Source: Ciona savignyi (lineage: Eukaryota > Chordata > Ascidiacea > Phlebobranchia > Cionidae). From it: DNA of 64,000 bases. The notes below the pieces were generated by a model, which ran no database searches, had not been told where the DNA came from, and saw nothing but the letters and a program-made list of their open reading frames with translations. Where the stretch lies: NCBI GenBank assembly GCA_000149265.1, contig CH003412.1, positions 925,040 to 989,039 on the forward strand. The letters run 5' to 3'. The position numbers were made by a program, and so were the translations under genes. Below, piece after piece: positions 12,801 through 24,000 of this stretch (the stretch's first letter is position 1; every line of letters starts with the position of its first letter).

Positions 12801-15800
12801 GTCCTCAGAAGATCGACAAACTCGCCACATCATTCGGATTCCCAGTGGGCATCGCCACTCTGCTGGATGAGGTAAATTATAATAAAATACATGTCACTTA
12901 TACATGAAAACTAGGTAATATCACTAATATGTTAACTGCAAAATTCTGACAAAAAAATGGTACCGAATTACAATATGTCCAGTGTTGACAGTAAATTACA
13001 TTATGTAGTATAAACTATCCACTTTTGCCTTTCTCGGCTAATAATTTCCACACCACGTAAATACCGCCATTTGTGCCGTTTCTGTGGGCACTTAGTAATA
13101 TCACCTTCCCGAAGGTTGGTATCGATGTTGCTGTGCATGTGTCCGAGTACTTGGGTGGGGTGTTCGGGGAACGATTTGCTGGTGGCAACGTGCAAGTTCT
13201 GAAGGACCTCGTCGCTCGTGGATGCGCAGGTCAGTCATACAGTATGTGTGTGGGTCATATAGGCGTTTATTCGCTTGTAGACCACAATCCAACCTGCGTT
13301 TTCCCTTGTTTCTATTCCGATGTTGACTCGCCTGTTAATACGACGGTCAATGAACACGTTTAAAAATGTTTCAATTTAATTATACTTTTGAGCGTCTGCT
13401 GAACTGATGTTTTAAAGCGAACACTGGGAAACTGCTTTTTTGAAACTCTAATATTTGGAAGCTAGGTGTCTCAGTGGAGCAATTTTGGTTCACGTTTAGA
13501 ACACGCACTCGGAGCGCTGTTCTTTGTATTGTATTTGTTCCAAATACGAGGTAGTCGAAAGTAATCTTGTCAAATTATCAGAAGAATTTTCCGTGTACGT
13601 TCTATGTAAATGTCGGTGTCAATATTCGTTGGAAACAACTAATGTGTCGCATTCATTCTAGGTCGCAAAACCGGCAAGGGCGTCTATATGTACTCGGATG
13701 CCAAATCAAAGAACAGACCAGTCAACGACACGGCAACTCAGATTTTCAAATCCTTTGAACTGGAACCCGTCGAAGCAGTGTAAGTGACGCTTTTACTTCG
13801 CGCGTTGTCGTTCTTCCTGCAACGCACTTAGGCACAATACTTTGGAAATTGGACATCAAGAATACAACAGTTAAAATCGGTAAAGTGCTCGGAGATGCCA
13901 AAATTAGCTATTACATTACATTTTTGAAATAAAAACGGTTTACACTACTCCATACCTATACGAATACGTTATATACTAAGGGTTGCTAAAGATAGAAAAC
14001 CACCACACCCTACTCGAAAAACTAGCTTACGTAAAATTCGATTTGTCTCGATTATCGCATTCCACAAAAATGAGATTATCGTTTTTTCTTCGAAAATCGA
14101 ATGACGTACAATCGGCAACATCTATCGATTCCACTCAACATTTCCGTTCAATCCAGATCAAGTGACAGCGACATTCAACTTCGTCTAATTTCGAGGTTTG
14201 TCAACGAAGCGGTGATGAGCTTGCAGGAAGGAATCCTCGATAACCCGGTGAGCAAGGAGTGCCTGTCGGTTACAACATTTATCATTCATGCCCGGGAAAT
14301 TGCCTGTTTATCGGTTTAGACCGAGTTTATCATTTTTAAATCAACAAAACATTTTTTTGTACCTAAATGGGTAAAGATATCGGACGGTATTCCAGATCAG
14401 TCGATACGCATTAGTTTATTAAGAAATAAAGCGGTTTTGTTGTGTGGCCGAATAGTTAACTCGACCGATTTATATATATGTAGTGGTCTCGGCAACAAGC
14501 CGATCATCTTCCGCTAAAAATACCACCGATGTGTGGGCGATTAAAATCTGTTCAAAATATAAATATTCCCCGGAAACACGGTAAATAATATGTTTATTAA
14601 TGAAAATTGCTCAATGGTTCCTGATTTTTGTTTGTAGAACTTTTTGTTTTTTTATAATAGTTTATTTGGTTTAATATTCGTGTTTTAGGGCGATTGCGCG
14701 TAAACGAGATGGCCTAAAGCAAAATATATCTTTCAGCGTAAAGGAAATTTTTTTGAGTTTGTTATTGAGAAAGCGCGGTAATTCCGTTTAACCACAAACG
14801 TTTTACGAATTAGGTCTTTTCCGAAGAGCGACACATGCCACCGAGTATACATCTCCGTTTTTTTACCATAATATTGTCCGTTTTTATTTGTTTTAAAAAA
14901 GGAATTATTATTTAAAAAATGAACTATATTATATTAAGTCTGCGTTTGCGGTTTTTATTTCAACTTTAAACAATAAATATTACGGCGAACACCGCCGAAA
15001 AGTTAGATCCAGAAAAACGTCATATTTTATGCATTTAACATCGCCCTACATTTCAGCTTGAGGGCGACATCGGTGCTGTGTTTGGACTCGGCTTTCCACC
15101 ACATTTGGGAGGTAAGTCACTGCTGTATCTACACATCGACGCACCAGCTGTAAACACAAAGCGACACTGTATGTGGAGTGTAGCACATACGAATTACGCA
15201 AGAGTGGTAATAGTGGATGGGAATATTATTAGCGTGCGGGCTTTACGGAAATAACACACGCATTTGAAATAATTTAAATAAGGGATAAAAAATTTGCAGC
15301 AATTTGTCGCAACTTATGTGTACTGTACACAAAGAGTATTTGACATGTCAGAATACTAAACCCTTTTTATTAAAATAACAAAAGCACTAACGGCCCTCCT
15401 ATGATTTTGGTCTGGTACAAGAATTTAAAAGTGGCTTTGGTAAAAAACACGGTGCTTTAAAACATTGTCTGTACTGACAAAACATGCTTGGCATGATTCA
15501 CTCGGTGCTGGTAGCCGAAGCTCATGTTTAATAGTTGCGGTTTTATTTCACTACGTGACCAAAGCCACGGCTCGGTGCGTGTTGACTTCCGTCTTCTCCA
15601 CACACAAGGCTGTGGCTGCTTTGCAAGGATATGCTATTGTTCTCTTTTCTACGCGTTAACACATGCGGTAGCTGAAAACATAGGTGACGTAATTGATATT
15701 AAATAGTGTCGGCATTTACTCTTTCTGACAGTTCAACCGACATCGAAAATAATGGGATAGAAACTCTTAGCTTGTTAGTATGTTGTGTCCTTTTGTAGGT

Positions 15801-16250
15801 AGCTACGTGTACGTTGCATATATTAATTGGGTTGATTGGTCAGACTAAATTGTGGGAACGTCTAAATCTTGTAAAGAACACTATTCCAAAGCTTCGTTTC
15901 GTGTAACCCTTAGTTTTCTATATTGTGTTTGATTTAATGTTGCAAATACTTCAACCACCGTAAACACCACATTAAGTTTTTAGTTGGAAGAGGTCCAAAC
16001 CAATTATGGTCTCGTCCCCAAGACGTTTTTTTTATATAGGTACATGTATCGGTCGGGTTAACCATTTGGGCACACGACCATAAGCACCACATTACTTGCA
16101 GGACCATTCCGCTACGTCGATTTGCACGGCGCAGCGCCCCTAGTGGAGAACATGCGCCGATTCGAGGCTGCCTATGGCGCTGCGTTCACGCCCTGCCCTT
16201 TGCTGCTTGAACATGCGAAAGACTCGAGCAAGAAGTTCCACTCGTCTTAA
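6814..16250 (+). CDS. HADHA: Trifunctional protein alpha subunit (enoyl-CoA hydratase / 3-hydroxyacyl-CoA dehydrogenase), 20 exons
   Basis: Mitochondrial long-chain enoyl-CoA hydratase plus NAD-dependent 3-hydroxyacyl-CoA dehydrogenase, the two steps before HADHB thiolysis. Exons: 6814-6886, 7027-7068, 7561-7628, 7744-7877, 8262-8400, 8774-8861, 9073-9207, 9400-9525, 9704-9825, 10270-10436, 10962-11132, 11622-11757, 11970-12056, 12172-12312, 12722-12871, 13115-13229, 13662-13779, 14157-14247, 15057-15111, 16102-16250. They join in phase to 768 aa (human 763). The N-terminus is Arg/Ser-rich, like a mitochondrial presequence. The hydratase domain has the oxyanion-hole segment VAGADI and catalytic Glu152 (GGGLE) and Glu174 (GVPE). 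The dehydrogenase has the NAD loop GAGLMGAG (371-378), His501 in GMHYFSP and Glu513, the position of the human LCHAD-deficiency change Glu510Gln. All key residues are present, so the gene looks functional. Confidence 0.98.
7123..7421. mobile_element. MITE-like element in HADHA intron 2
   Basis: About 299 bp bounded by imperfect inverted ends: left AGAGTTTCAC...GGGGCGGGAC, and right, read in reverse, AGGGCTTCAC...GGGGCGGAAC. The direct repeat ATATTT flanks it at 7117-7122 and 7422-7427, a likely target duplication. Inside, a CCYGCTCATG motif recurs three times near 7268-7375. It has no coding capacity. GC content is above that of the surrounding intron. Confidence 0.65.
14438..14505 (+). repeat. 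SINE family 1 fragment, HADHA intron 18
   Basis: It starts with GTGTGGCCGAATAGTTAACTCGACCGAT, the tRNA-like A-box head shared with the copies at 42488-42597 and 60184-60312. It decays after the GGTCTCGGC portion. Confidence 0.55.
15985..16082 (-). repeat. SINE family 1 copy, HADHA intron 19
   Basis: Reverse orientation: a decayed B-box part (AATTATGGTCTCGTC), a T-rich linker, then the reversed head CGGTCGGGTTAACCATTTGG. It ends 19 bp before the last HADHA exon. Confidence 0.55.
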
Positions 16251-16449
16251 TGATGTCTCCATAGTTTTCGCTTGTATTGTTTTGTTCGGTACCGCATATG
16301 CTATATTTGAAAATTAATTTCCAATGGTACCGCGCCCTGTAATGTAAAGGAAGACTGACAAATCTCGAGAATCTCCGATATTTAGCGTTTCCACTGCTGT
16401 GTGCTGTAAAGTTCCCTAAAAGTTGGTTTCAATATTCCCCCGAAAGTTC

Positions 16450-16543
16450 GATTTCGTGTGGTGCACAATTTCAACCTGTTGATTTGCGTTAATAAATTAT
16501 TCTCCACCTTATCCGGCCTGTTGTATTTGGTAAACTTCTGCAA
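16450..16543 (+). repeat. HADHA 3'-end segment, first copy of a direct repeat
   Basis: This matches 17101-17188 over GATTTCG..GTGC, GATTTGCGTTAATAAATTAT and the following TTGTATTTgg..AAAC stretch. The two copies flank a SINE family 2 insertion. Confidence 0.6.
16491..16496 (+). terminator. Poly(A) signal of HADHA
   Basis: AATAAA 241 nt after the HADHA stop. A diverged copy of the surrounding 95 bp, with its own AATAAA, lies at 17101-17188. Confidence 0.6.
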
Positions 16544-16746
16544 TCGAATGACGAATGTGTAGGGGCGCGATTAAATGTGAAGTGGCTTTGAAGTGAAACT
16601 GCTTAATTATGAAGGTTTTTCTGTTCTGATTTGTGATGAGATTCTATTTAGCCGAGAAATTGAGGTTGGTGTTGGGGTTAAAATTAGTTGTACGGTTTCC
16701 AAACGATAAGCTGCGATGTTGTGTCGAGCTTTCCAGTCCCGACTTA

Positions 16747-17025
16747 TTAGCTTGGCGAATTAGTGACGTTCAGCAAAAGGGTTGCAAATTTGAAACTGCT
16801 CACTAGCTAGTCGGTTGTGTCCTTGGTTTTATAACTAACGGACATTGCCTGGACCCATTAGATTATTCGGTTATACTAAATTAAAGAAGTGTCTTAATCA
16901 TACACAACACACTGCAATAGCTCGGGTAACCCGACGGTCGGTGCGAAGTGATTTGACGATTGCCCGTGTGTTAACTCCCTTGGTTTTCCCACTCACGGGG
17001 TTAAACATGAATATCCTACACCAAG
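16747..17025 (+). mobile_element. SINE family 2 copy downstream of HADHA
   Basis: A decayed tRNA-like head (box B-like GGTTGCAAATTTGAAAC) is followed by the family body: CTAGCTAGTCGGTTGTGTCC, then ACACAACACACTGCAATAGC, the Cys/Gly-rich CCCGACGGTCGGTGCGA, GTGTTAACTCCC, and a tail ending ...AACATGAATATCC. The same body recurs at 30394-30680, 40060-40330, 42205-42475, 46915-47178 and 61310-61590. Confidence 0.7.
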
Positions 17026-17100
17026 TGTTAGAAAAGATTGTGACAAATCCCAGAAGTAAAGCGAAGAAATGCCATGAATATTAAAATCAGTCAACGATCA

Positions 17101-17188
17101 ACGATTTCGTGCGGTGCCGAACTTCAACTTGATTTGCGTTAATAAATTATTCTAAACTTGTCTTGTATTTTGCAAACCTGTCAATCAA
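17101..17188 (+). repeat. HADHA 3'-end segment, second copy
   Basis: A diverged direct repeat of 16450-16543, including a second AATAAA. It could serve as an alternative 3' end for HADHA. Confidence 0.6.
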
Positions 17189-17782
17189 CACCAGTGCAGA
17201 TTTCCAGCGACGGTGTAGGCGATTAACTATTTATTCTCCCTATCCCAATGCAAACTGACCTCACAAGAAAGGCTGTCACACAAAATCCTGGTACAGGAAG
17301 TCATACATTTTTATAACCTAAAATTGAAGCTTGTAAGATGTTTGCATCTGAACTTAACCCTTTAATATTTTGCTTAAAAGCACCACACGTCAGATCCGGC
17401 CGGCCGCTAAAAGATGAATTTTATTGGCTGTAACCCGTCTGTGGTCTAGTAGTGAAAGCGATAATGGCAGGCATAAGTTTCCCAACCTTGGCGATAATTG
17501 TATGTGCGTCGGTAGAAAAAAAACTTCCAACCTTTTGGGATGCGGAACTGACAAGCGAGAACGTAAAATGCACTAAAGCAGACAATGCAGGTACAGAATA
17601 ACCCAACAATGTCGATTTTTAACGCAATTTTAAGTTCTTTCTGGTTGCACATTTAACGACCTGCCTGTTCGTTGAAACTGGTTTTCTAAACACTAATTGC
17701 GAGGTAAACGGTGTTCTCGAGACAGTGTTCTATTTTGGTCGGAAGAAGGCTGTTTGTTAATTAACTGCTAATTTTCATTGCT

Positions 17783-17788
17783 TTTATT
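17783..17788 (-). terminator. Candidate poly(A) signal of the KLF10/11-like gene
   Basis: AATAAA on the minus strand about 420 nt past the stop codon at 18205. Confidence 0.4.
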
Positions 17789-18204
17789 GGTTTATCTGTC
17801 ATCTATGCTAATAAAACTTTCAGGTTTGTAATAACAACACTTGGGTTTTGGTATGGCGCGTATATTAATAACGTGATACTAAAGGGAACGTGGATCATGT
17901 ACATTGTACACGTATTACAAAACACTTAAAAAAAGGAAGTGTACAAAAAGAGGTTTCTGAACAACGAAAATATAGTGCAGCATTCTGAAAGACCGTTCAT
18001 GTTGCAAACAATACAACCAGGGCACTTTCGAAGGACTGACTCCACACCGTATTGCACTCAATCATCACACATGCGCTTAGCTGCATTAAAGTAACATACA
18101 GAGTGAATGCGGTTTTGACTCAACGGGTGAGACCAAATGAAAGAAAGAATAGTGCTTCAAGCTAGGTGGTCAAAACGCTATGTAAAATAAACATAAGAGC
18201 TGAT

Positions 18205-21134
18205 TTAGGAGGTGGAGACGGCCATCAAAGGTAACCGGCAAGTCGTCGTGCTTGGAAGGCTGACGTATTGAAAACCCGGATGTGACTGAGTTGGACTCAT
18301 TTTAGGTGCGATTTTGATTTGGTTTCGCGATCCGTTCGAAGTGATTGGGGTTAAAATCGAGGTTAGTGATGTCGAAATAATTTTCGGGCTGTTGGGCGAT
18401 TGTTCAACAGGTGCTGAAGTAGCCTTCAGCTTGTTTATTTCCTTCTGCCAGTTGGGAATTTTCCGGTTTCCGCTGTGTCGCTTCATGTGCTTTGTGAGGT
18501 GGTCGCTTCGCATGAACCGCCGATCACATGTCGGACATACGAATCGCTTTTCACCGGTGTGGGTTCGTCTGTGTCGGGAGAGTTCGTCTGACCTTGCAAA
18601 ACATTTCCCACAACTTTCCCACTGACATTTAAAGGGCTTCTCGCCGGTGTGTGTCCGCAGATGAGCTTTAAGGTGACTGCTCTTGAAATACGTCTTTCCG
18701 CAGTTCTCGTAGGGACAGATGTGGGTACGACGTCGGTTTGTTTCATTGGAGCGATTACCGCCCGTTAAATATGCGCTCGATGGTTGCATTATGCCAGTGG
18801 GTGATGTTGGCGGCGTAACCCGCAATGCCTGCGTTGCCGGCGCAAGCGAATAGAGTTTTTGAGGCGCCGGTGCCATCTGGGAGGGTTTACCTCCCATCGG
18901 GAGAGAAACGGGTGTTGAAGGCTGTACGTGATCCTTCGGATTAACCATAAGCAGCACTGCGCTTTGCGCGTGCTGTAGCGACTCCATGTTACCCATGATC
19001 ACAATGGGCATGGTGTGAATATTGCTTTTCGGTGTTATGGGCAGAAATTGTGCACTGCCGTTCTGTAGGAGCTTTATGGGTTGAATGGACGAGGCGGGTA
19101 TAGCGGTTGGTTGTGATATAGTGGGCATCATAAAAGATGTAGTTACAAACGGCAAAGGAGCCTCTTTGTGTATTTGGGGGGTATGCGGTTTTTCGGTAAG
19201 TTTGCACGATTCAACATCGTCGGTTTCCATGTCGGAAGACTCATCCTTGGTGCTTTCTGAATCACCGCTGAGTGGTGTGGACGGCGCGCCGGGAACATTG
19301 CTTACCGGCGAAGCAGCTGGGGTCAAATATACTGGAGTGTTCAAGGTTGGGCTGTACGCTCGTGCCACTACATTGTCTTCCATTGTAGGCGAGTTACAGC
19401 AGCTTGCAGATAGAGATGGGGGCGCGTATAGAATGCAGTCCTTCGCTGAGGAATCTGATGTATCCGGACAGCTACAAGTGTCGGAAAACATACCATCGCC
19501 ACTGTGTTGATGGCGGTTATTGGGTCTGGAACAAGTGACCGTCGTTACGTCTTTCTTTCTGGACATGGTCATTGTTGGTTCGGCGCTTATTGGGTGCGTA
19601 CTGTATTGTGTATCCACGACCGGGGGTGGAGTATATGGCGGGGTGGACATCTGGAATTAAAAGATTGTTTAGCAACAATGACTTATGGAGCTTTAAGTGT
19701 ACGACACTATTTTTAAGCATATAAACGGCGTCGGACAACGGTACAATAATAAGATGTGAACTTACCGAAGTATTTACACCCAGAGGTCCTTTGGTTGGTT
19801 GTTGAGTTGAATTAATGCCCTCTAGCTCTTTGAGTAAATTTTGGCGGTACTTTTTCCGATATCGTAGTCTTGGGGGCAGGACCGGTTTGCGCTGTGTAAC
19901 TGGATTGGCGGCAACACAGGGACTGGATTGACGGCCACACAGGGATAACAAGGTATCAGCTGCTTCACAATCGTTACAGCCGGTACACGAATCACTGCTG
20001 TGTCGCGATCTTGAGTCAGAGTCGGACAAGTCTGGTAGATGACATGGGTGGACAAACTGTTCCATTGTAGTAGATTGGAAGCAATTTCCCTGTGAAAAAA
20101 AAACAACATTTAATAAATGTATATACAATAATAAAAGTATCGTATGTGTTAATATAAATATGTTAAATGTACAAGATGATAAAACACCACGCGAAAGAGG
20201 AAAGATAGACACGGAATTGCCCGGTTGCGACATACGCTTAGTTCCAGACAAGTCATGCTCGCAACACGCGGTCGTGGAGAAAGACGGCACGCGCTGATCA
20301 GGCCCTCGCCGCGTGGGCGTATAGGTTTAAACAAGAGACAGACCGATGACGCAAGGATAGTGCTGCGCATTACAGCTGATCAGCAAGTTTTTATAAAGAA
20401 ACAAAATAGAGAATAATGGGAGTGACCATCTCTAGACAGTGCGTGGACAAAAGCATCTGGTTGGCACAAGTCAGCACAAAAATCACACCCCTCAAGGGAT
20501 AAATATTATTTTGAGTGTGTACAATCCCGAACTAACGAAAAATTATTTTTATACTAACATTAAACGTAATGGCCGTTTGGGACTTTAACAAATCAAAACT
20601 TACGCATTATTGTAAAACAATTGAATATAACAATTAAAATGAAATTTGCATACTACGCAAATAATTTTAATAAACTATTTCTTGTTGCAAGTTTATAAAT
20701 TAATACGAAACATTTTAATTTCCGATCTTCTGTTTTAAAAGTTACCGGTACATTAAAAATGTACTGAACAAGTTTGGTTATCATGCTAAATGTAAAACAC
20801 CTCCCAAGTATGAAAACATGACACATAATTTACACCAATAGTGGTAGGAGCGAAACTGACCGTGGGAAAAATGATAAGGCAAACAAAAAGTACACGAGAT
20901 CCCGAAATAAAACATGTCTATAGATTACAAATATACATTTGTCTACTACACTTTTTGTGATTCCAATATTATAAATTTATACGAAATAAAAGCAGTTTAT
21001 TAACTTAATTACAAATATTATACATTTATTTTATGTCGACTTTTTAAACCCAGAAAATGTGCTTGCAAAACTCAAATGCAACTTACCTCAAAATCAGAAG
21101 TAGAGTTTGTAGGTGATGCTGGTAATGATCTCAT
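18205..21134 (-). CDS. KLF10/KLF11-type (TIEG/cabut) zinc-finger transcription factor, 3 exons
   Basis: Exons on minus: 21087-21134, 19766-20089, 18205-19650, all phase 0, giving 605 aa. Three C2H2 fingers span about residues 433-516: [18 protein letters not shown].., [17 protein letters not shown].., [15 protein letters not shown]. The linkers are TGEKP and TGEKR, and the spacing is the SP/KLF arrangement that binds GC/CACCC boxes. The short segment after finger 3 ([12 protein letters not shown]) matches the KLF10/KLF11 signature KIPGWQ, which separates this gene from other KLFs. The N-terminal half is Ser/Pro/Thr-rich and disordered. Family members are TGF-beta- and stress-inducible nuclear repressors that recruit Sin3, but I could not point to a clear Sin3-binding helix. 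The start at 21134 gives a 16-residue exon ([10 protein letters not shown]..) that splices in phase. A second in-frame Met lies early in exon 2, eight codons after its start. Confidence 0.93.
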
Positions 21135-21299
21135 TTTAGTAATATAGAAATCTTAGTTAGAAGTAAAAGAACATAAACTTAATATTTCCACTTTCATATG
21201 TACCTCCGTTCTCCAATCTATCACACACGATTTGATACGAGATTCTGCTCTGCTTGACATCAACAACTGAAACGTACATGGGCGGGTTTACGCGGTCAA

Positions 21300-21329
21300 C
21301 CAATCACGAGCGGTTTAGTCTTTACGTCA
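21300..21329. promoter_or_regulatory. CCAAT box and CRE-like site upstream of the KLF gene
   Basis: CCAAT is at 21300-21304 and TTACGTCA (TGACGTAA on the gene strand, a CREB/ATF-type site) at 21322-21329. They lie 165-195 bp upstream of the start codon in a locally GC-rich stretch (21280-21400). This is a plausible proximal promoter for an inducible KLF10/11 gene. Confidence 0.4.
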
Positions 21330-23990
21330 CCATTGCGAAGGCGTGATCACGCGCCCCATGCGTGGTTCCGAGCGACCGGCCGCGTGCACACCGGGAGGAT
21401 AGAGAAATGTTACCACACGCTCTGACAAACAGTCACATGACTGTAACATGGTGAAATCAGCAAAATGGAAACGCCAAAACTTTGGTTATTGACACAGAAT
21501 TTGTAAATGTTATGGACACTGTTTTATAACAGCTACATCTATATTTTTTAGTAAAACAAATTTTAATAAACAAAGGAGGTATTAAAAATATAAAATGTCA
21601 TGTTTAGAACCACACTTAATTACGTGTTGCTCACGAACAGTAATCCGGACAATACTTAAAGACAAAATTAACAAAAACATTCCACAATTCCAACTGTGTT
21701 TTATCACTGTCATAGTGCCGAAGTCCAATTTGCGACACGCGGTACCTATATCGATCGTACAGTCTGTTACCGGCGTGACCTCCACATTCCGGGTTCATAC
21801 AGATTAGCGTGTCTTCAAGGGGATTTAAAACAATCCTTACCGGTACCAAATTGTATCATTGTGAACCCTCACATAGTCTAATTTATCTTTGGTTTAATTT
21901 GCTATAAGTTAGAGAGTTATGTAACTCAGGCTTTCGCGAAGGAAAACAACATTCCTTAAAGGTGTGCTCATGGCGTGGCGGACTCCGTTTAAGCAACTGC
22001 CAGTGCGTGACAACGGCGTGCAACGGTTACGTAAAAGCCACATGCTTGCAGGCATTGCTATACATATAAGCGCTACTATTATTTGTAAATTTGACAACTA
22101 TACGCCTAAGGCAAATTTTTAAACCAATACCATCGGGAGTCAATCAATATACCTGGGTGGTAGATTAAAACCATGCCAGATTTAAAAAGACTTGTATTGT
22201 CCAATAATTATGAACATATTTATGTCTCCAATGTTTATTGCTAAAAAAAATCATAAGACAAAGGTGCTTTTTAACTGAAATTCAAATAAGAACGTCAACA
22301 TGATTAGTACACATTAAGTCATAACTGTTTTCACTGTTCTTTCCACGGTCTAATAGCAAGGAATTATGACCATGTTGATTATTCCCAGTGACCGAGGATA
22401 GAAAACAATTTCACAAAAACGTTAGGCATGTTGCTGAATATGACAATATCAAATGAACTTTACACGATCATTTTTTTGTGCAATGATTAATTTAAACATA
22501 GCAATATCTTGCTTTTAATTTTTGGTCGATAATATTGTGGTATGTGTACTCATACATTAACTACCTTAACATGGGTCCATATATAAACATATATGCTCAG
22601 TAATTCATGTCGGGTCGAATAAAAGTTAGGGTGAACTCAGGAAAAACGATTGGCATTTAATTAAAGTATACTTGCAACGAGAAAAAGTAATTGCTGTGAT
22701 ATTGACGTTGGGTAAAATTTAATATAATGCACATATACGGTAAAACTATTATATAGTTTTTTTAGTGTTGCTTAAACACTTGTAAGCAAAGATATACTTG
22801 ACTATTTTTAGTTTTTAACTAACATACCTACCACGCAGTTATTATACACAATGAATTCTACTTTTAATTGTGTATAAAATGTATCTTGTGTAGTGTTTGA
22901 TGCGAATTACATGTGGCACCAATAAATGAATTGATCATGACATAGCTACATAAAACTTTCACGTGTCGTAAGACGCAGTTACGCAACTTAAGTTCGTTCT
23001 ATAAAAATTGACAGAATACGACAAACATAAATGTACTGTTTATTTATAGTCTACAAATATTAATATAGATATAAAAAGCGTAGAAAACAATGGATAAGAG
23101 TGCTTCGCTGTTGTGCTCTTCGTTTTATTTTTCTTGGCAACGGATGTACGCCCCTCGAAGTACTCATCAGCGATTGGTCAATAGATCTCCAACAGCCATT
23201 TTTCAACAAGTTTGCCAACACCCGCAGCACTGTTCTCGCATTTCAAACATTTTTTACAGTTTGTTGTGAATGTTTACGTGAGATTCCTTCTGTGTTTTTT
23301 TTATATTTTTGGGACACCATCTTTCTTAACTTGTGTTTAACTTCGTGTTTGGCTTAGATCTTCTGACCCAACACGTAGGATCAAACGTATTTACATGCTG
23401 TTTTTTTACTGCAGCGGATTATTCCTGCTGTATTCCTTACGTTTCTCAACACCCAGGTTCCTTTAACTGTTGTTGTTTAAAAGGCTTAGCCAATCGAATA
23501 TTAGCGGGGTGTGTACCTTGTTTAAATTCTGCTGAACTCACTATATAGCCAGTAGGCTGTCACTGCACTTGAAAACAAGTTACAATCGAATAACAAAGTT
23601 AAGTACATTAGTTGGTAAAATTTATGACATAAAAATTGTCTGGTGCACAATCCTATAACAAAAACGAATTATTGAAATACGTTTTACCGTTTTTTTGTAT
23701 AGTGTTTAATATCAAAACGTTACCAAGTGCCTCTCGCACAAAAAATATGTCGCTGGTGGCCACCACTTTAATGAGAAAGATTATTTAGTTATAAACAATT
23801 GTGCGATAATCAATTGATGTGAGAGATTAGCTTGGCAGTGTTATACCAAAAAGAATATACACCCATAGTTGTAGATTTGTAGTCTCTTTGGTTAGACACA
23901 AATCAACTCAACAATAACCGCTTTACACAATACGGCAGTGATCATCTTTGTTCTTTGCAAATATAAATGTTACGTAACGACACACCCCTT

Positions 23991-24000
23991 GTCACGTGAC
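23991..24000. promoter_or_regulatory. Palindromic E-box GTCACGTGAC
   Basis: A 10-bp perfect palindrome containing CACGTG. It equals the consensus bound by MiT/TFE and USF bHLH-zip factors (the CLEAR element). It lies about 2.5 kb upstream of MASTL. A motif this short can occur by chance. Confidence 0.3.

Larger units (their letters stand above)
16251..18204. other. Convergent 3' region of HADHA and the KLF gene
   Basis: There is no coding sequence that I can support. It holds both 3' UTRs, the duplicated HADHA 3' segment and one SINE family 2 copy. Open frames here (for example 17421-17652 minus) show no splice context or family resemblance. Confidence 0.6.
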
